Assembly (NCBI RefSeq): GCF_037911585.1 | Contig: NZ_JBAJNS010000001.1 | Span: 2,417,001 to 2,481,000 of the forward strand | Source: Streptomyces sp. GSL17-111 | Lineage (GTDB): Bacteria > Actinomycetota > Actinomycetes > Streptomycetales > Streptomycetaceae | Reading direction: 5' to 3' | Length of the DNA stretch: 64,000 bases | Shown: positions 45,104-53,877 of the stretch, in pieces | Position numbering within the stretch: the stretch's first letter is position 1 | Layout of the letters: each line of letters opens with the position of its first letter | The notes under the pieces: model-generated | Told to the model about the DNA's origin: nothing | Databases searched by the model: none | What the model saw: the letters and a program-made list of their open reading frames with translations, nothing else | Translations under genes and position numbers: made by a program

Positions 45104-45928
45104 ATGAGGGAACACCACCGGCCCGGCGGGTACGCCGGTACGGACGCCGCGCCGCCACCGGGCGTCCCGACGTGGCAGCACGGCCCGACGTGGCAGCACG
45201 GCCCGACGTGGCAGCACGGCCCGGCGGAGGACTACCGCGCACGGCTGCGGCAGCTCCACGCCACCACGCGGGGGCGGCCGTGGGCCCCGCACTTCCTCAG
45301 CACCCGGCTGACGTACGCGGTGCCCGCCCTCTCCTGGGCCGGGGCGACGGCGGTCTACGTCACCGCCGCGCTGCTGCTCGGCGGTGTCGGGGTGGCGGCG
45401 GCCGTCGTGTCGGTGTGGGCCGGCACCTTCCTGTGGCCGCTGCTCGTCCTGGCCGCGGTGCTCTGGCTGGCCCTCCTGCTGGAGCTGATGACGTACGGCG
45501 CGCGGGCGTACTGCGTCGTCCTGCTGACGCTGAGCGGCATCGGCGTCCTCGCCCTGCCGCACAGCGCGTACGCGAGCCAGGTCCTGCTGGATCGCGGAAC
45601 GCGGGTGACGGCGGAGGTGACGGCGACGTCACCCTCCAAGGGCGGTCGACGGTGCGCCCTCGACGAGGCGGGCACGGACCGCGCCGTGGGCACCATCGGC
45701 TGCGGCGCCCTGGACGTCGGCGACCGGGTCCGCGTGTACGCCGACCCGCTCGGCCGGGTGAAGCCGTCCCGGAATCCCGCCCGGGAGCTGGAGCTCACCC
45801 GCTGGGGCGCGGCGGGGACGGGGACGGTCCTCACCGCCTCGGCCGTGCTCGCCGTCGCGGGCGGTCACCGCAGGCGACGCGCACTGGGCCTGCTCGGCAC
45901 TCCCCCCACGGACCCCCGACACCGCTGA
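45104..45928 (+). CDS. Predicted membrane protein with TWQHGP tandem repeat
   Basis: 274 aa, ATG 45104. The N-terminal soluble part carries TWQHGP three times, encoded by three exact 18-bp units (45170-45223). Four hydrophobic segments follow (YVTAALLLGGVGVAAAVVSVWAG, LWPLLVLAAVLWLALLLELM, AYCVVLLTLSGIGVLAL, TGTVLTASAVLAVAGG). Two Cys in RCALDEAG...IGCGALDVGD lie in the outer loop. No family recognised. Confidence 0.7.
   Translation: MREHHRPGGYAGTDAAPPPGVPTWQHGPTWQHGPTWQHGPAEDYRARLRQLHATTRGRPWAPHFLSTRLTYAVPALSWAGATAVYVTAALLLGGVGVAAAVVSVWAGTFLWPLLVLAAVLWLALLLELMTYGARAYCVVLLTLSGIGVLALPHSAYASQVLLDRGTRVTAEVTATSPSKGGRRCALDEAGTDRAVGTIGCGALDVGDRVRVYADPLGRVKPSRNPARELELTRWGAAGTGTVLTASAVLAVAGGHRRRRALGLLGTPPTDPRHR
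45170..45223 (+). repeat. Three exact 18-bp tandem repeats inside a membrane-protein gene
   Basis: Unit acgtggcagcacggcccg at 45170, 45188 and 45206, in frame, encoding TWQHGP. Copy number is likely to vary between strains by slippage without breaking the frame. Confidence 0.9.
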
Positions 45929-45938
45929 GAAACACCGC

Positions 45939-46952
45939 TCAGGGCCGGTGGGAACCGGTGGCGTCGTCGGCGTGCGCGGACGTGGCGCCATGTCGGACGG
46001 CCGCCGCCAGGGCGGTCCGGGCGACGGCCTCGCGCAGCTCCGGCGGGTGGAGGACCTCGGCCTCCGCCCCGAGGCGCAGCAGGTCACCGACGGCGACGGC
46101 CCGCGTCTCGACGGGCAGGTCGACCTCGGTCCAGCCGTCGGCGTCCGGCGGGCCGGCGGTCGCCAGCGCCCGGGTGCCGGCGGTGCCGAACTGCACGGGG
46201 AGCAGCTTGCGGGCCCGGGGAGAGAGCCGTACCCGGGCGGTGCTCCGGTACTGCGCGGCCTCCAGGCGCGCCGTCGCCTCCCCCCAGTACACGGCCAGGT
46301 CGAATCCGGCCGGGCGCTCGAAGACGTCGTCGACGACGTGCACGGCCGCGAAGCGGGAGACCCGGTACGTCCGGGGAGCGTCGTCGTCCTCCGACAGCGC
46401 CACGACGTACCAGATGCCGCCCTTGAGGACGAGTCCGAGCGGCCGCAGCGTGCGGTGGCGGTCACCGCGCCAGGCCCGGTAGTGCGCGCGCAGCACCCGC
46501 CGCTCCCAGACGGCACCGGCGACGGCGGCGAGGAACGGCGTCGGGTCGGCGTCCCGGAACCAGGTCGGGGCGTCGAGGTGGAAGCGGTCCTGGACGCGTC
46601 GGCTGCGCTCGGCCAGACCGGGCGGGAGGGCCGCGCGGAGCTTCAACTCGGCCGTGGCCAGGACCGCACCGAGCCCCAGGTCGCGGGCGGGGCCCGGGGT
46701 GCCGACGAGGAAGAGGGCCTGCGCCTCGGCCTCGTTGAGCCCCGTCAGACGCGTGCGGTAGCCCTCCACGAGCCGGTAGCCGCCCTCGGGGCCGCGCTCC
46801 GCCACCACCGGGACGCCCGACGCCGCCAGCGCCTCGATGTCCCGGTAGACCGTGCGCACGGACACCTCCAGCTCGGCGGCCAGCTCCGGAGCCGTCATGC
46901 GGCCCCGGTTCTGGAGCAGCAGGAGGAGGGAGAGCAGGCGGTCGGCGCGCAT
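45939..46952 (-). CDS. YafY-type HTH-WYL transcriptional regulator
   Basis: 337 aa from ATG 46952. N-terminal HTH DRLLSLLLLLQNRGRMTAPELAAELEVSVRTVYRDIEALAASGVPV, a central WYL domain around residues 140-240 (HYRAWRGDRHRTLRPLGLVLKGGIWYVVAL) and a C-terminal WCX-like part. WYL domains bind nucleic-acid or small ligands. It is divergent from a DUF3224 gene with a large palindrome between them, the standard pairing. Confidence 0.9.
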   Translation of the reverse strand: MRADRLLSLLLLLQNRGRMTAPELAAELEVSVRTVYRDIEALAASGVPVVAERGPEGGYRLVEGYRTRLTGLNEAEAQALFLVGTPGPARDLGLGAVLATAELKLRAALPPGLAERSRRVQDRFHLDAPTWFRDADPTPFLAAVAGAVWERRVLRAHYRAWRGDRHRTLRPLGLVLKGGIWYVVALSEDDDAPRTYRVSRFAAVHVVDDVFERPAGFDLAVYWGEATARLEAAQYRSTARVRLSPRARKLLPVQFGTAGTRALATAGPPDADGWTEVDLPVETRAVAVGDLLRLGAEAEVLHPPELREAVARTALAAAVRHGATSAHADDATGSHRP

Positions 46953-46989
46953 GGCGTCATTGTCGCGGGCGCATCCGACAACCTGATGG

Positions 46990-47018
46990 CCGTACCTGAC
47001 AGGAGGTGTCATGTACGG
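46990..47018. promoter_or_regulatory. Operator palindrome between WYL regulator and DUF3224 gene
   Basis: Arms CCGTACCTGACA (46990-47001) and TGTCATGTACGG (47007-47018) are complementary except for one position, spacer GGAGG. Centre is about 58 bp from the DUF3224 start and 52 bp from the regulator start. Confidence 0.65.
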
Positions 47019-47061
47019 CTCCTAGCGTGGCCGTCACACCCCTGCGAGAGGACGCACGACG

Positions 47062-47478
47062 ATGCAGAGCACCGGCCACTTCACCGCCGCCGACTGGACC
47101 GAGACCCCGCTCCGCCCGGTCTCCCCCGACGCCGGGCCCGGCGCACCCGGGCTCCACCACGCCACGGTCACCAACACGTTCACCGGCGGGATCGAGGCCG
47201 TCGGCACCCGCGCGTCCTACAGCATCGCCTACCTGACGGAGACCGCCGGGACGTTCACCGGTATCGAGGTGCTGTCGGGCAGCGTCGAGGGACGCGACGG
47301 GTCGTTCGCACTCGTGCAGCGCGGGTCGTTCGGGGCGGACGGCGTTCTGCGCTGCACCTTCGACGTCCTCGCGGGCTCGGGCACCGGGGCCCTCACCGGC
47401 CTGCGCGGCAGCGGCGGCTTCACCCACCGGCACGGCGAGACGTCGGTGGCCTACACCTTCGACCACGAGTGGGACTGA
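47062..47478 (+). CDS. DUF3224 domain protein
   Basis: 138 aa beta-barrel of the DUF3224 (allene oxide cyclase barrel-like) type: TVTNTFTGGIEAVGTRASYSIAYL, GSFALVQRGSFGADGVLRCTFDVLAGSGTGALTGLRGSGGFT and a final YTFDHEWD. Enzyme activity unknown. Probably controlled by the divergent WYL regulator. Confidence 0.85.
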   Translation: MQSTGHFTAADWTETPLRPVSPDAGPGAPGLHHATVTNTFTGGIEAVGTRASYSIAYLTETAGTFTGIEVLSGSVEGRDGSFALVQRGSFGADGVLRCTFDVLAGSGTGALTGLRGSGGFTHRHGETSVAYTFDHEWD

Positions 47479-47539
47479 GGAGGACGCGGAGGCCGCCCGC
47501 GGGCCCACGGGAGACGCGCGTCGGGGCCGGGCCTGTGGC

Positions 47540-47839
47540 TCAGTGGTCGTCCCAGTGGTCCTCGTGGGCGGCGTGGCGGTGGCCGTCGTGGAGGTAGTCG
47601 ACGTGGTCGCCGTGCGGGACGGCCTCGTGCCCGCACAGGTCCCCGTGCCGGTGCTCGTGGGCGGGGTGCCGCACGTGGGCCGTGGGCTCGCACTCGTCCC
47701 AGTGCCCGTCGTGCGCGCGGTGCAGGTGGCCGTCGTGCACGTAGTCGACGTGGTCGCCGTGCTCGACGCTCTGGTGACCGCAGGTGGCGCCGTGCCGGTG
47801 AGGATGCGCGTCGTGCGGCCGGTGGGTGGCTGTGCTCAT
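47540..47839 (-). CDS. His-rich metal-binding protein made of two tandem repeats
   Basis: 99 aa with 27 His. Two ~40-residue repeats align: HRHGATCGHQSVEHGDHVDY(V)HDGHLHRAH and HRHGDLCGHEAVPHGDHVDYLHDGHRHAAH, each with one Cys in a CGH triad, ending in HWD(E/D). It has no signal peptide, so it may be a cytosolic Zn/Ni buffer or chaperone. ATG 47839. No Zur box was recognised upstream. Confidence 0.75.
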   Translation of the reverse strand: MSTATHRPHDAHPHRHGATCGHQSVEHGDHVDYVHDGHLHRAHDGHWDECEPTAHVRHPAHEHRHGDLCGHEAVPHGDHVDYLHDGHRHAAHEDHWDDH

Positions 47840-47884
47840 CGCTGGACTCCCTGGGTCGTCCTCCCAGGCTAGCGAGATGTCCTG

Positions 47885-49876
47885 TTATGTCGCATCCGGG
47901 TGCGTCGGTCCGTAGAGCGCTTCGATCTCGCGGTGGAAGTCGCGCACGATCGCGTCGCGCCGGAGCTTGAGGCTGGGCGTCAGGTGCCCGTCGGCCTCGG
48001 TGAAGTCGCCGGGCAGGACCGTGAAGCGGCGGATGGCCTCGGCGTGCGACACGAGCTGGTTGGCCTCGTTGACGGCCTGCTGGATGTTGTGCCGCAGGTC
48101 GCCGTCGCGGACGAGTTCGCGCATGGGCAGGCCCTCCTTGCCGTGCATGCGCCGCCAGTGGGCGAGGCCCTCCCGTTCGAGGGTGACGAGCGCCGTGAGG
48201 TAGTTCCGGTTGTCGCCGATGACGAGGCACTGGCTGATCAGCGGGTGGGCGCGCAGCCAGTCCTCCAGCGGGGCGGGCGCGATGTTCTTGCCGCCCGAGG
48301 TGATGATGAGGTCCTTCTTGCGGCCGGTGATGGTGAGGTACCCCTCGTCGTCGAGGGCGCCGACGTCCCCGGTCGCCAGCCAGCCCTGCGCGTCCGTCTC
48401 GGGGATCACGGACTGCCGTTCGGCGTCCCAGTACCCGCCGAAGACGCTGCCGCCCTTGAGCAGGATCTCCCCGTCGGGGGCGATGCGCACGGCCGTGCCG
48501 GGCATCGGCCAGCCGACGGTGCCGAGCTTGGGCTTGAGCGGCGGTGTGCAGGTGACGGCCGCCGTCGTCTCGGTGAGCCCGTACCCCTCGTAGACCTCGA
48601 TGCCGGCGCCGGCGAAGAAGGCGGTGAGCCGGCGGCCGAGGGGCGATCCGCCGGAGATGACGTAGCGCACGTGGCCGCCGAGCGCGGCCCGGATGCGGCG
48701 GTAGACCAGCGCGTCGTAGAGGCCCCGGGCGGCCCGCAGGCCGAGGCCGGGGCCGCGACCGGCGCCGGTGAGGGCTGCGGTGGCGGTCTCCCCGTAGCGG
48801 ACGGCGACCTTCTCGGCCCGGTCGAAGGAGGAGCCCCGGCGCATCTCCTCGGCGGTGGCGCGGGCCCGGTTGTGGATCTTCTCCAGGACGTAGGGGATCG
48901 CGAGGAGGAACGTCGGCCGGAACGAGGCGAAGTCGGCGATCAGGGCGTCGGTGTCGGTGCTGGGCGCGTGGCCGAGGCGGACGCGGGCCCGCAGGCAGCC
49001 GATCGCGACCATGCGGCCGAAGACGTGCGCGAGAGGGAGGAAGAGGATCGTGGACGCCGGTTCGGAGCTGACCGACTGGAAGACGGGGTGCAGCAGCTCG
49101 ACGGCGTTGTCCGTCTCGCTCATGAAGTTGCCGTGCGTGAGCACGCAGCCCTTGGGACGCCCGGTGGTGCCGGAGGTGTAGATGAGCGTGGCGACGTTGT
49201 CGGGGCCGAGGGCCGAGCGGCGCTCGGCGACCAGGGCGTCGGGGAGGGGCTGGCCGGCGGCGGCGAGCTGGTCGAGCGCGCCGTTGTTGAACTGCCACAG
49301 GTGCCGCAGCCACGGCAGCGCGCCCCGGATGCCGCTGACGAGCCGCGCCCCCTCGACGTCCTGGACGGCGATGCCCGTCACGCCGGCGTCCTGGAGGATC
49401 CAGCGGACCTGCGCGGCGGAGGACGTCGGGTAGACCGGGACGGTGATCAGGCCGACCGCCCAGGCGGCGAAGTCGAGCAGCGTCCACTCGTAGCAGGTGG
49501 GGGCCATGATGGCGAGCCGGTCGCCGGGCCGCATACCGGAGGCGATGAGGCCGCGCGCCACGGCCCGGACCTGGTCGGCGAACTCGGCGCACGTCACGTC
49601 GTCCCAGCCGCCGCCCGGACGGCGGCGGGCCAGCACGACGGCGTCGGGGTCCTCGGCCGCGTTGGTGAACGGGATGTCCGCGAGCGATCCCTGCCGGGGG
49701 AACGTCACGATCGGCGGCACCTCGGCCTGCCGGACGACGCCGTCCCGGGCCCGGCGCAGTAGCGGCGGGACGAGCACGGGCGGGCCCTGGGGGCGCTGCG
49801 GGGCCGACTCCGCCACCCCGGAGACCGCCGTGCGGGCGGCGGCCGACTGTGCGGCGGCGCTGTTCTGTGCGGACAT
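47885..49876 (-). CDS. fadD: Long-chain fatty acid--CoA ligase (AMP-binding)
   Basis: 663 aa from ATG 49876 with GGAGGG 5 nt upstream. It activates fatty acids through acyl-AMP. P-loop motif TLIYTSGTTGRPKGCVLTHGN, YEGYGLTETTAAV, WLATGDVGALDDEGYLTITGRKKDLIITSGGKNIAPAPLEDWL with the linker Arg/Lys region. Length and the long-chain insertion fit the FadD15-type of actinobacteria. Substrate chain length is unknown. Confidence 0.9.
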   Translation of the reverse strand: MSAQNSAAAQSAAARTAVSGVAESAPQRPQGPPVLVPPLLRRARDGVVRQAEVPPIVTFPRQGSLADIPFTNAAEDPDAVVLARRRPGGGWDDVTCAEFADQVRAVARGLIASGMRPGDRLAIMAPTCYEWTLLDFAAWAVGLITVPVYPTSSAAQVRWILQDAGVTGIAVQDVEGARLVSGIRGALPWLRHLWQFNNGALDQLAAAGQPLPDALVAERRSALGPDNVATLIYTSGTTGRPKGCVLTHGNFMSETDNAVELLHPVFQSVSSEPASTILFLPLAHVFGRMVAIGCLRARVRLGHAPSTDTDALIADFASFRPTFLLAIPYVLEKIHNRARATAEEMRRGSSFDRAEKVAVRYGETATAALTGAGRGPGLGLRAARGLYDALVYRRIRAALGGHVRYVISGGSPLGRRLTAFFAGAGIEVYEGYGLTETTAAVTCTPPLKPKLGTVGWPMPGTAVRIAPDGEILLKGGSVFGGYWDAERQSVIPETDAQGWLATGDVGALDDEGYLTITGRKKDLIITSGGKNIAPAPLEDWLRAHPLISQCLVIGDNRNYLTALVTLEREGLAHWRRMHGKEGLPMRELVRDGDLRHNIQQAVNEANQLVSHAEAIRRFTVLPGDFTEADGHLTPSLKLRRDAIVRDFHREIEALYGPTHPDAT

Positions 49877-50077
49877 GCGGCCCTCCGCCGACGCGTGCGT
49901 TGACAAGGATTCGATAAAAGTTACCCACCCGTAGGTTGCCGTACGGCGACCGCTTCCGGCCAGAGGGCGTACCGAGTCGGCACACCTTTCGACCGTGACC
50001 TTCACCGCACCACCGCTCCCCGGCTCCCGCCGCCCGCCCACCGGACGCCGCCGCGCGAGGGGGTCAGACCGGGCGCG

Positions 50078-50716
50078 TCAGGCCGGGCGCGCGGCGTAGC
50101 CGAGGAAGCGCTCGCCGCCCAACTCCTCGACGGCGTCCAGGAGGGCGTGCACCGCCGTGGTGATCTCCCCCGCCCCCTGCCCGGCGGCGACGCGCTCCCC
50201 GATCTCGGTGTGCACGAGGGAGTGGAAGGCGGCGATCTGCGTGGCGACCAGGCGGGGCATCGGGTCGTCCGGTGCCGCGCCGGCCCCGGCCCTCAACTCG
50301 GCGGCGAGGACGTCGGTCATCCGCCGCCGCAGCCTCTCCAGCCGGGCGGTCAGCGCGGGCGTGGAGCGCATCGCCCGGTACGTGCGGCCGAAGCCGTCGG
50401 TCAGGGCTCGCCTGCGGTCCGCGTCCCCGACCTCGTTCCGCAGGTGCGCCAGCACGGCGCGCGCCGCGGACTCCCCGGGCCCCCGCCGCCGCACGACGTC
50501 CGCGAGGTGCTGCGCCGTCGTCTCCTCCGGCGGGAGGACGAGGTCCTCCTTGGCCGCGAAGTGGTTGTAGACGGTGTTGACCGAGACCTCCGCCGCCTCG
50601 GCGATCTCGGCGATGGTGACGGCGTCGAATCCCCGGGCGGCGAAGAGCGACGCCGCCGCGTCGGCGATGCACTGGCGGGTCTGGCGCTTCTTGCGCTCGC
50701 GGAGGCCCTCGGTCAT
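50078..50716 (-). CDS. TetR-family regulator
   Basis: 212 aa from ATG 50716. HTH: RQTRQCIADAAASLFAARGFDAVTIAEIAEAAEVSVNTVYNHFAAKEDLVL. The C-terminal domain has the extended helix LVATQIAAFHSLVHTEIGERV. A 19-bp inverted repeat covers its start codon. Ligand and targets are unknown; the fadD gene next door is a possible target. Confidence 0.9.
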   Translation of the reverse strand: MTEGLRERKKRQTRQCIADAAASLFAARGFDAVTIAEIAEAAEVSVNTVYNHFAAKEDLVLPPEETTAQHLADVVRRRGPGESAARAVLAHLRNEVGDADRRRALTDGFGRTYRAMRSTPALTARLERLRRRMTDVLAAELRAGAGAAPDDPMPRLVATQIAAFHSLVHTEIGERVAAGQGAGEITTAVHALLDAVEELGGERFLGYAARPA

Positions 50717-50750
50717 GCGTCCGCAGCGTAGTGCGGACGCATGACCGAGG
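50707..50750. repeat. 19-bp perfect inverted repeat over the TetR start codon
   Basis: Arms 50707-50725 and 50732-50750 (CCTCGGTCATGCGTCCGCA and its complement) with a 6-nt spacer. The left arm contains the ATG of the TetR gene and its first codons; the right arm repeats them in the other direction, opening a 4-codon frame ending TGA at 50754. It may be the autoregulatory operator, an mRNA hairpin masking the start, or the terminator of the upstream TetR gene. Confidence 0.75.
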
Positions 50751-50765
50751 AGTGACGGCCGGCGG

Positions 50766-51467
50766 TTACGGGAGGAGTTGGCGCGTGAGGGTGTCGGCGG
50801 CCCAGTGCTCCCAACGGGAGGGCGTCCAGCCCTGCGTGGTGACCAGCAGCCCGTAGGTCTCCGGGCCGAGGAGGGCCAGGGCGACGTCTGCGGCCGAGGC
50901 CGCGTTGTGACCGTCGCGCAGGCCGTCGCGCAGGCCGTCGCGCAGGGGGCCGCCGGCCTTGCGGACCAGGGCCTCGGCGAAGCGGAGTTGGACGGTGTGC
51001 CGCTGCCGCTGGTTGGTGCGCCACAGCTCGGCCATCTCGGCGTCGGCGGCCGCCGCGCCCCGGACGACGTCCAGCACGGGCGCGGCCCGCTCCAGCACGG
51101 CGCGCGCCCCGGCCGCCTGGCGCGCGAGCTGCTCCCGCGCGCCGGGGGCGTCGAGGACCGCCCGGGCCCAGGGCCGGTCGAGCGTGGCGACGGGGTCCGC
51201 GTCACCGGCGATCGCCGTGTCCAGCACCTCGGCGAGCAGGGCCCGTTTGGTGCCGAACGTGAAGTAGACGGTCTGCACGCCGACCCCGGCGGCCCGGGCG
51301 ACGTCCTGCACCGTCGTGGCCGTCCAGCCGCGCTCGCAGAACAGTCCGGCGGCGGCGTCCAGCATGCGCCGACGCGTCTGCCGGGTCTTCTCGGCGCGGG
51401 TCGGGGCGGCGGTCACGGCGGCTCCCTCGGCGGTTCGGGCAGGGCTGCGGTCTTTGACTGTAGTCAC
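50766..51467 (-). CDS. TetR-family regulator, divergent from a dehydrogenase-like gene
   Basis: 233 aa. HTH KTRQTRRRMLDAAAGLFCERGWTATTVQDVARAAGVGVQTVYFTFGTKRALLAEVL. A GLRD repeat (RDGLRDGLRDG) comes from three exact 12-bp units (50911-50946). GTG 51467 is itself inside the left arm of the operator palindrome, so the transcript is probably leaderless. Likely represses the divergent gene and itself. Confidence 0.9.
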   Translation of the reverse strand: MTTVKDRSPARTAEGAAVTAAPTRAEKTRQTRRRMLDAAAGLFCERGWTATTVQDVARAAGVGVQTVYFTFGTKRALLAEVLDTAIAGDADPVATLDRPWARAVLDAPGAREQLARQAAGARAVLERAAPVLDVVRGAAAADAEMAELWRTNQRQRHTVQLRFAEALVRKAGGPLRDGLRDGLRDGHNAASAADVALALLGPETYGLLVTTQGWTPSRWEHWAADTLTRQLLP

Positions 51468-51500
51468 ACTACAGTGATACTCGTTGGAGTGTGACTACAG
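51458..51500. promoter_or_regulatory. Operator palindrome encoding both divergent start codons
   Basis: Perfect 13-bp inverted repeat CTGTAGTCACACT (51458-51470) and AGTGTGACTACAG (51488-51500) with a 17-bp spacer. The GTG starts of the TetR gene (51467) and of the dehydrogenase-like gene (51491) each lie in an arm, and both genes begin GTGACTACAG. With 23 bp between starts there is no room for a leader or ribosome site, so both mRNAs are probably leaderless. Confidence 0.8.
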
Positions 51501-52537
51501 CGAATGGACGGGTACTCGTCGTGGGCGGCCGGGGAGCCGTCGGCTCGGTCGTGCGCGGCACGCTGGAACGCTGGTTCCCGGGCCGCGTGGTGACCGCCGG
51601 ACGCAGCCCCGGCGGCCACGGCGCGCCCGGCGCGCCCCACGGCCCCGGCGTGCCCGGCGTCCGGGCGGACGTGACCGACGCCGAGGGATTCCGCCGGGCC
51701 CTGGACGGGCTCGGCGACCTCGCGGCCGTCGTGCTGTGCGTCCAGCCGCCGGACACCGGGCCCGCCACGGCGTGCCTGGAGCGCGGCATCCACCTCGTGG
51801 ACGTGAACGCCGAGCCGGACCTGATGCGCCGGACCACCGGGCTGGACGGCCTCGCCGACGCCGCCGGAGCCACCGCCGTGCTCAGCGTGGGCCTGGCCCC
51901 GGGCCTGACGAACCTCCTCGCCGGTCGCGCGCACCACGCCCTCGGCGGAGCTGACCGGCTGGAGCTGACGGTGCTGCTCGGCTCGGGCGAGCGGCACGGC
52001 GCCGACGCGGTGCGGTGGACCGTCGAGGCGCTGACCGAACCGCCCGGCGACGCCCGTCCGCGCCGCGTCGCGCTCCCCGGCCACGGGCGGCGGACGGCCC
52101 GTCCGTTCCCCTTCTCCGACCAGCACACGCTGCCCGGGACGCTCGGCGTGCCGGAGGTCACCACCCGGCTGTGTCTGGACTCGCGCCTCAGCACCGGCCT
52201 CCTGTTCGCCCTGCGTCCGGCCGCCCGGCACCCCGCACTGCGCCGGGCCCTGACGTCGATGCTGCTGCGGACCCACCTCGGGGGCGACGCCTTCGCCGTC
52301 CGCGCCGACGCCTGGCGGGACGGACGCCACGCGGCCCTCGCCCTCACCGGCCGGGGCCAGGGCCGCGTCAGCGGACTGGTCGCGGCGCACACCACCCGGG
52401 AGGTGCTCGCCGGGCGGCTGCCCACCGGCGTCCGTCACCTCGAGCAGCTGCCCGCGCTGGCGGACCTGCCCGAACGCCTGGCCCCGGACGGCGTCGTCCT
52501 CCACCCCCTCCGCAGCACCGTGTCGCGGCGATCATGA
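51491..52537 (+). CDS. Saccharopine dehydrogenase-like NAD(P)-binding protein
   Basis: 348 aa, GTG 51491. Rossmann start GRVLVVGGRGAVGSVVRGTLERWFPGRVVTAGRS (GxGGxG-like), then DLAAVVLCVQPPDTG and ERGIHLVDVNAEPDLMRR. Members of this group use NAD(P)H on unknown substrates. It is controlled by the divergent TetR, so the inducer may be its substrate. Confidence 0.8.
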   Translation: MTTANGRVLVVGGRGAVGSVVRGTLERWFPGRVVTAGRSPGGHGAPGAPHGPGVPGVRADVTDAEGFRRALDGLGDLAAVVLCVQPPDTGPATACLERGIHLVDVNAEPDLMRRTTGLDGLADAAGATAVLSVGLAPGLTNLLAGRAHHALGGADRLELTVLLGSGERHGADAVRWTVEALTEPPGDARPRRVALPGHGRRTARPFPFSDQHTLPGTLGVPEVTTRLCLDSRLSTGLLFALRPAARHPALRRALTSMLLRTHLGGDAFAVRADAWRDGRHAALALTGRGQGRVSGLVAAHTTREVLAGRLPTGVRHLEQLPALADLPERLAPDGVVLHPLRSTVSRRS

Positions 52538-52629
52538 CGCAAGCGTGATGTGCGCGTGCCCGAACAGATGTGTGGCGTTGCTAGCGTCTCGCGGGTTCGT
52601 TGCAAGATCGTTCCAGGTGGGTTGTCAGA

Positions 52630-53808
52630 GTGGAGCAGGCGTCAGGGGCCGGGGAGCCGGAGAGAGAACCGTCGATATCGGACGCGGACTGGCTGCGGTT
52701 CCAGCAGGCGGGTGGAGACGTCGCGGACGTGCCCAAGGAGCCCTCGGCACGGGCCCGGATGGTGACGGCCCGGCTGCGGGAGTTGGACGCGGAGGCGGCT
52801 CGGCGACAGCCGAAGCGGTGGTGGGAACGGAGGCCGAAGGAGCCCGAGCCGTGGCAGCCGGACGGCTGGCGCACGGGCCCGGCCTGGCGGCCGAGGCGGA
52901 ACCGCTCCGGCCGGTGGATCGCCGGATTCGTGGCGCTGTTCGCGGTGAGCGCCGGCCTGGTGACCTACCTGGACGACGCCGCCCCGAGCCTCGACCTCGG
53001 GCGCGGCGAGGAGGCCGCTCCCCTGCCCGCCGAGACGGCCGCGCCGAGCACCGCACCGGCGGACGAGGTGTTCCCCGACCGGCCGACGCTCAAGGAGCCG
53101 TTCAACGGATCGCCCGCGCAGCGCTGGGAGTCCGGGGCCGACGCCATCGAACTGCCCGAGGCCGAGGCGGTCAACGGCGTGTCGGCGGATCAGGTGGCGG
53201 ACTCGGCGCGGTTGCTGAAGGAGTTCCTCGTCGCGGCCAATCTCGACCCGGGCGTGCTGGCGGGCGGCGAGCCGACGGAGGCCGTCGGGATGCTGGACCC
53301 GCTCGGCTGGGAACTGGTCGAGGAGACGCGGGAGGCACTGGCGTCACCCAGCAGGGAGTTGGACCCCCTGTGGCTGTTCTCCCGGTTCGACACCGACGAG
53401 GTGAATCTGCTTGAGGACGTCCGGGTGCGCGGCCGGATGGAGGTGACCGCAGGGGACGCGGACGGCAAGGCGGTCATCGAGAGTGACTACTCGTTCGTCT
53501 ACGCGGTGGAGAACGCCGATGTGCCCGGCGAGGTGACGCGGACGCTGGTCCGCAGGGAGATCCACGCGGAGGTCGCTGATCCCGCGCACTGGGAGGGCAC
53601 CGAAGGCACCCTCTGGCTCCTGGAATACAACATGGAGGTGGGCAACAGCTCCTGCTCGGTCTACGACGGACTGCTGCACCCCACGTTCGACTCCGAGCGC
53701 CTGGGCGACCCCGCGCCCACCGGCCCGACCGCGGACCCGTACGACCGGAGCGACTCCCTCGCCGAGGACGGCCTGGGCGAGGAGTGCGGAGTCGTCAGCC
53801 GCATCTGA
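52630..53808 (+). CDS. Single-pass membrane protein with large outer domain, unknown family
   Basis: About 392 aa from GTG 52630 (AGGTGGG upstream); TTG 52600 is an alternative. Cytosolic N-terminus ~100 residues, rich in Trp/Arg/Pro, with one helix WIAGFVALFAVSAGLVTYL. The outer part is acidic, with PTLKEPFNGSPAQRWESGADAIELPEAEAVNGVSADQVADSARLLKEFLVAANLDPGVLAG and two Cys near the end. It occurs often in Streptomyces; function unknown. Confidence 0.75.
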   Translation: MEQASGAGEPEREPSISDADWLRFQQAGGDVADVPKEPSARARMVTARLRELDAEAARRQPKRWWERRPKEPEPWQPDGWRTGPAWRPRRNRSGRWIAGFVALFAVSAGLVTYLDDAAPSLDLGRGEEAAPLPAETAAPSTAPADEVFPDRPTLKEPFNGSPAQRWESGADAIELPEAEAVNGVSADQVADSARLLKEFLVAANLDPGVLAGGEPTEAVGMLDPLGWELVEETREALASPSRELDPLWLFSRFDTDEVNLLEDVRVRGRMEVTAGDADGKAVIESDYSFVYAVENADVPGEVTRTLVRREIHAEVADPAHWEGTEGTLWLLEYNMEVGNSSCSVYDGLLHPTFDSERLGDPAPTGPTADPYDRSDSLAEDGLGEECGVVSRI

Positions 53809-53877
53809 CCTTGGCCCCGGACACCCCGCCGAACGCCCCACCCCAGGCACTCCCCGGGCGGGGCGTCGGCGGGCAGC

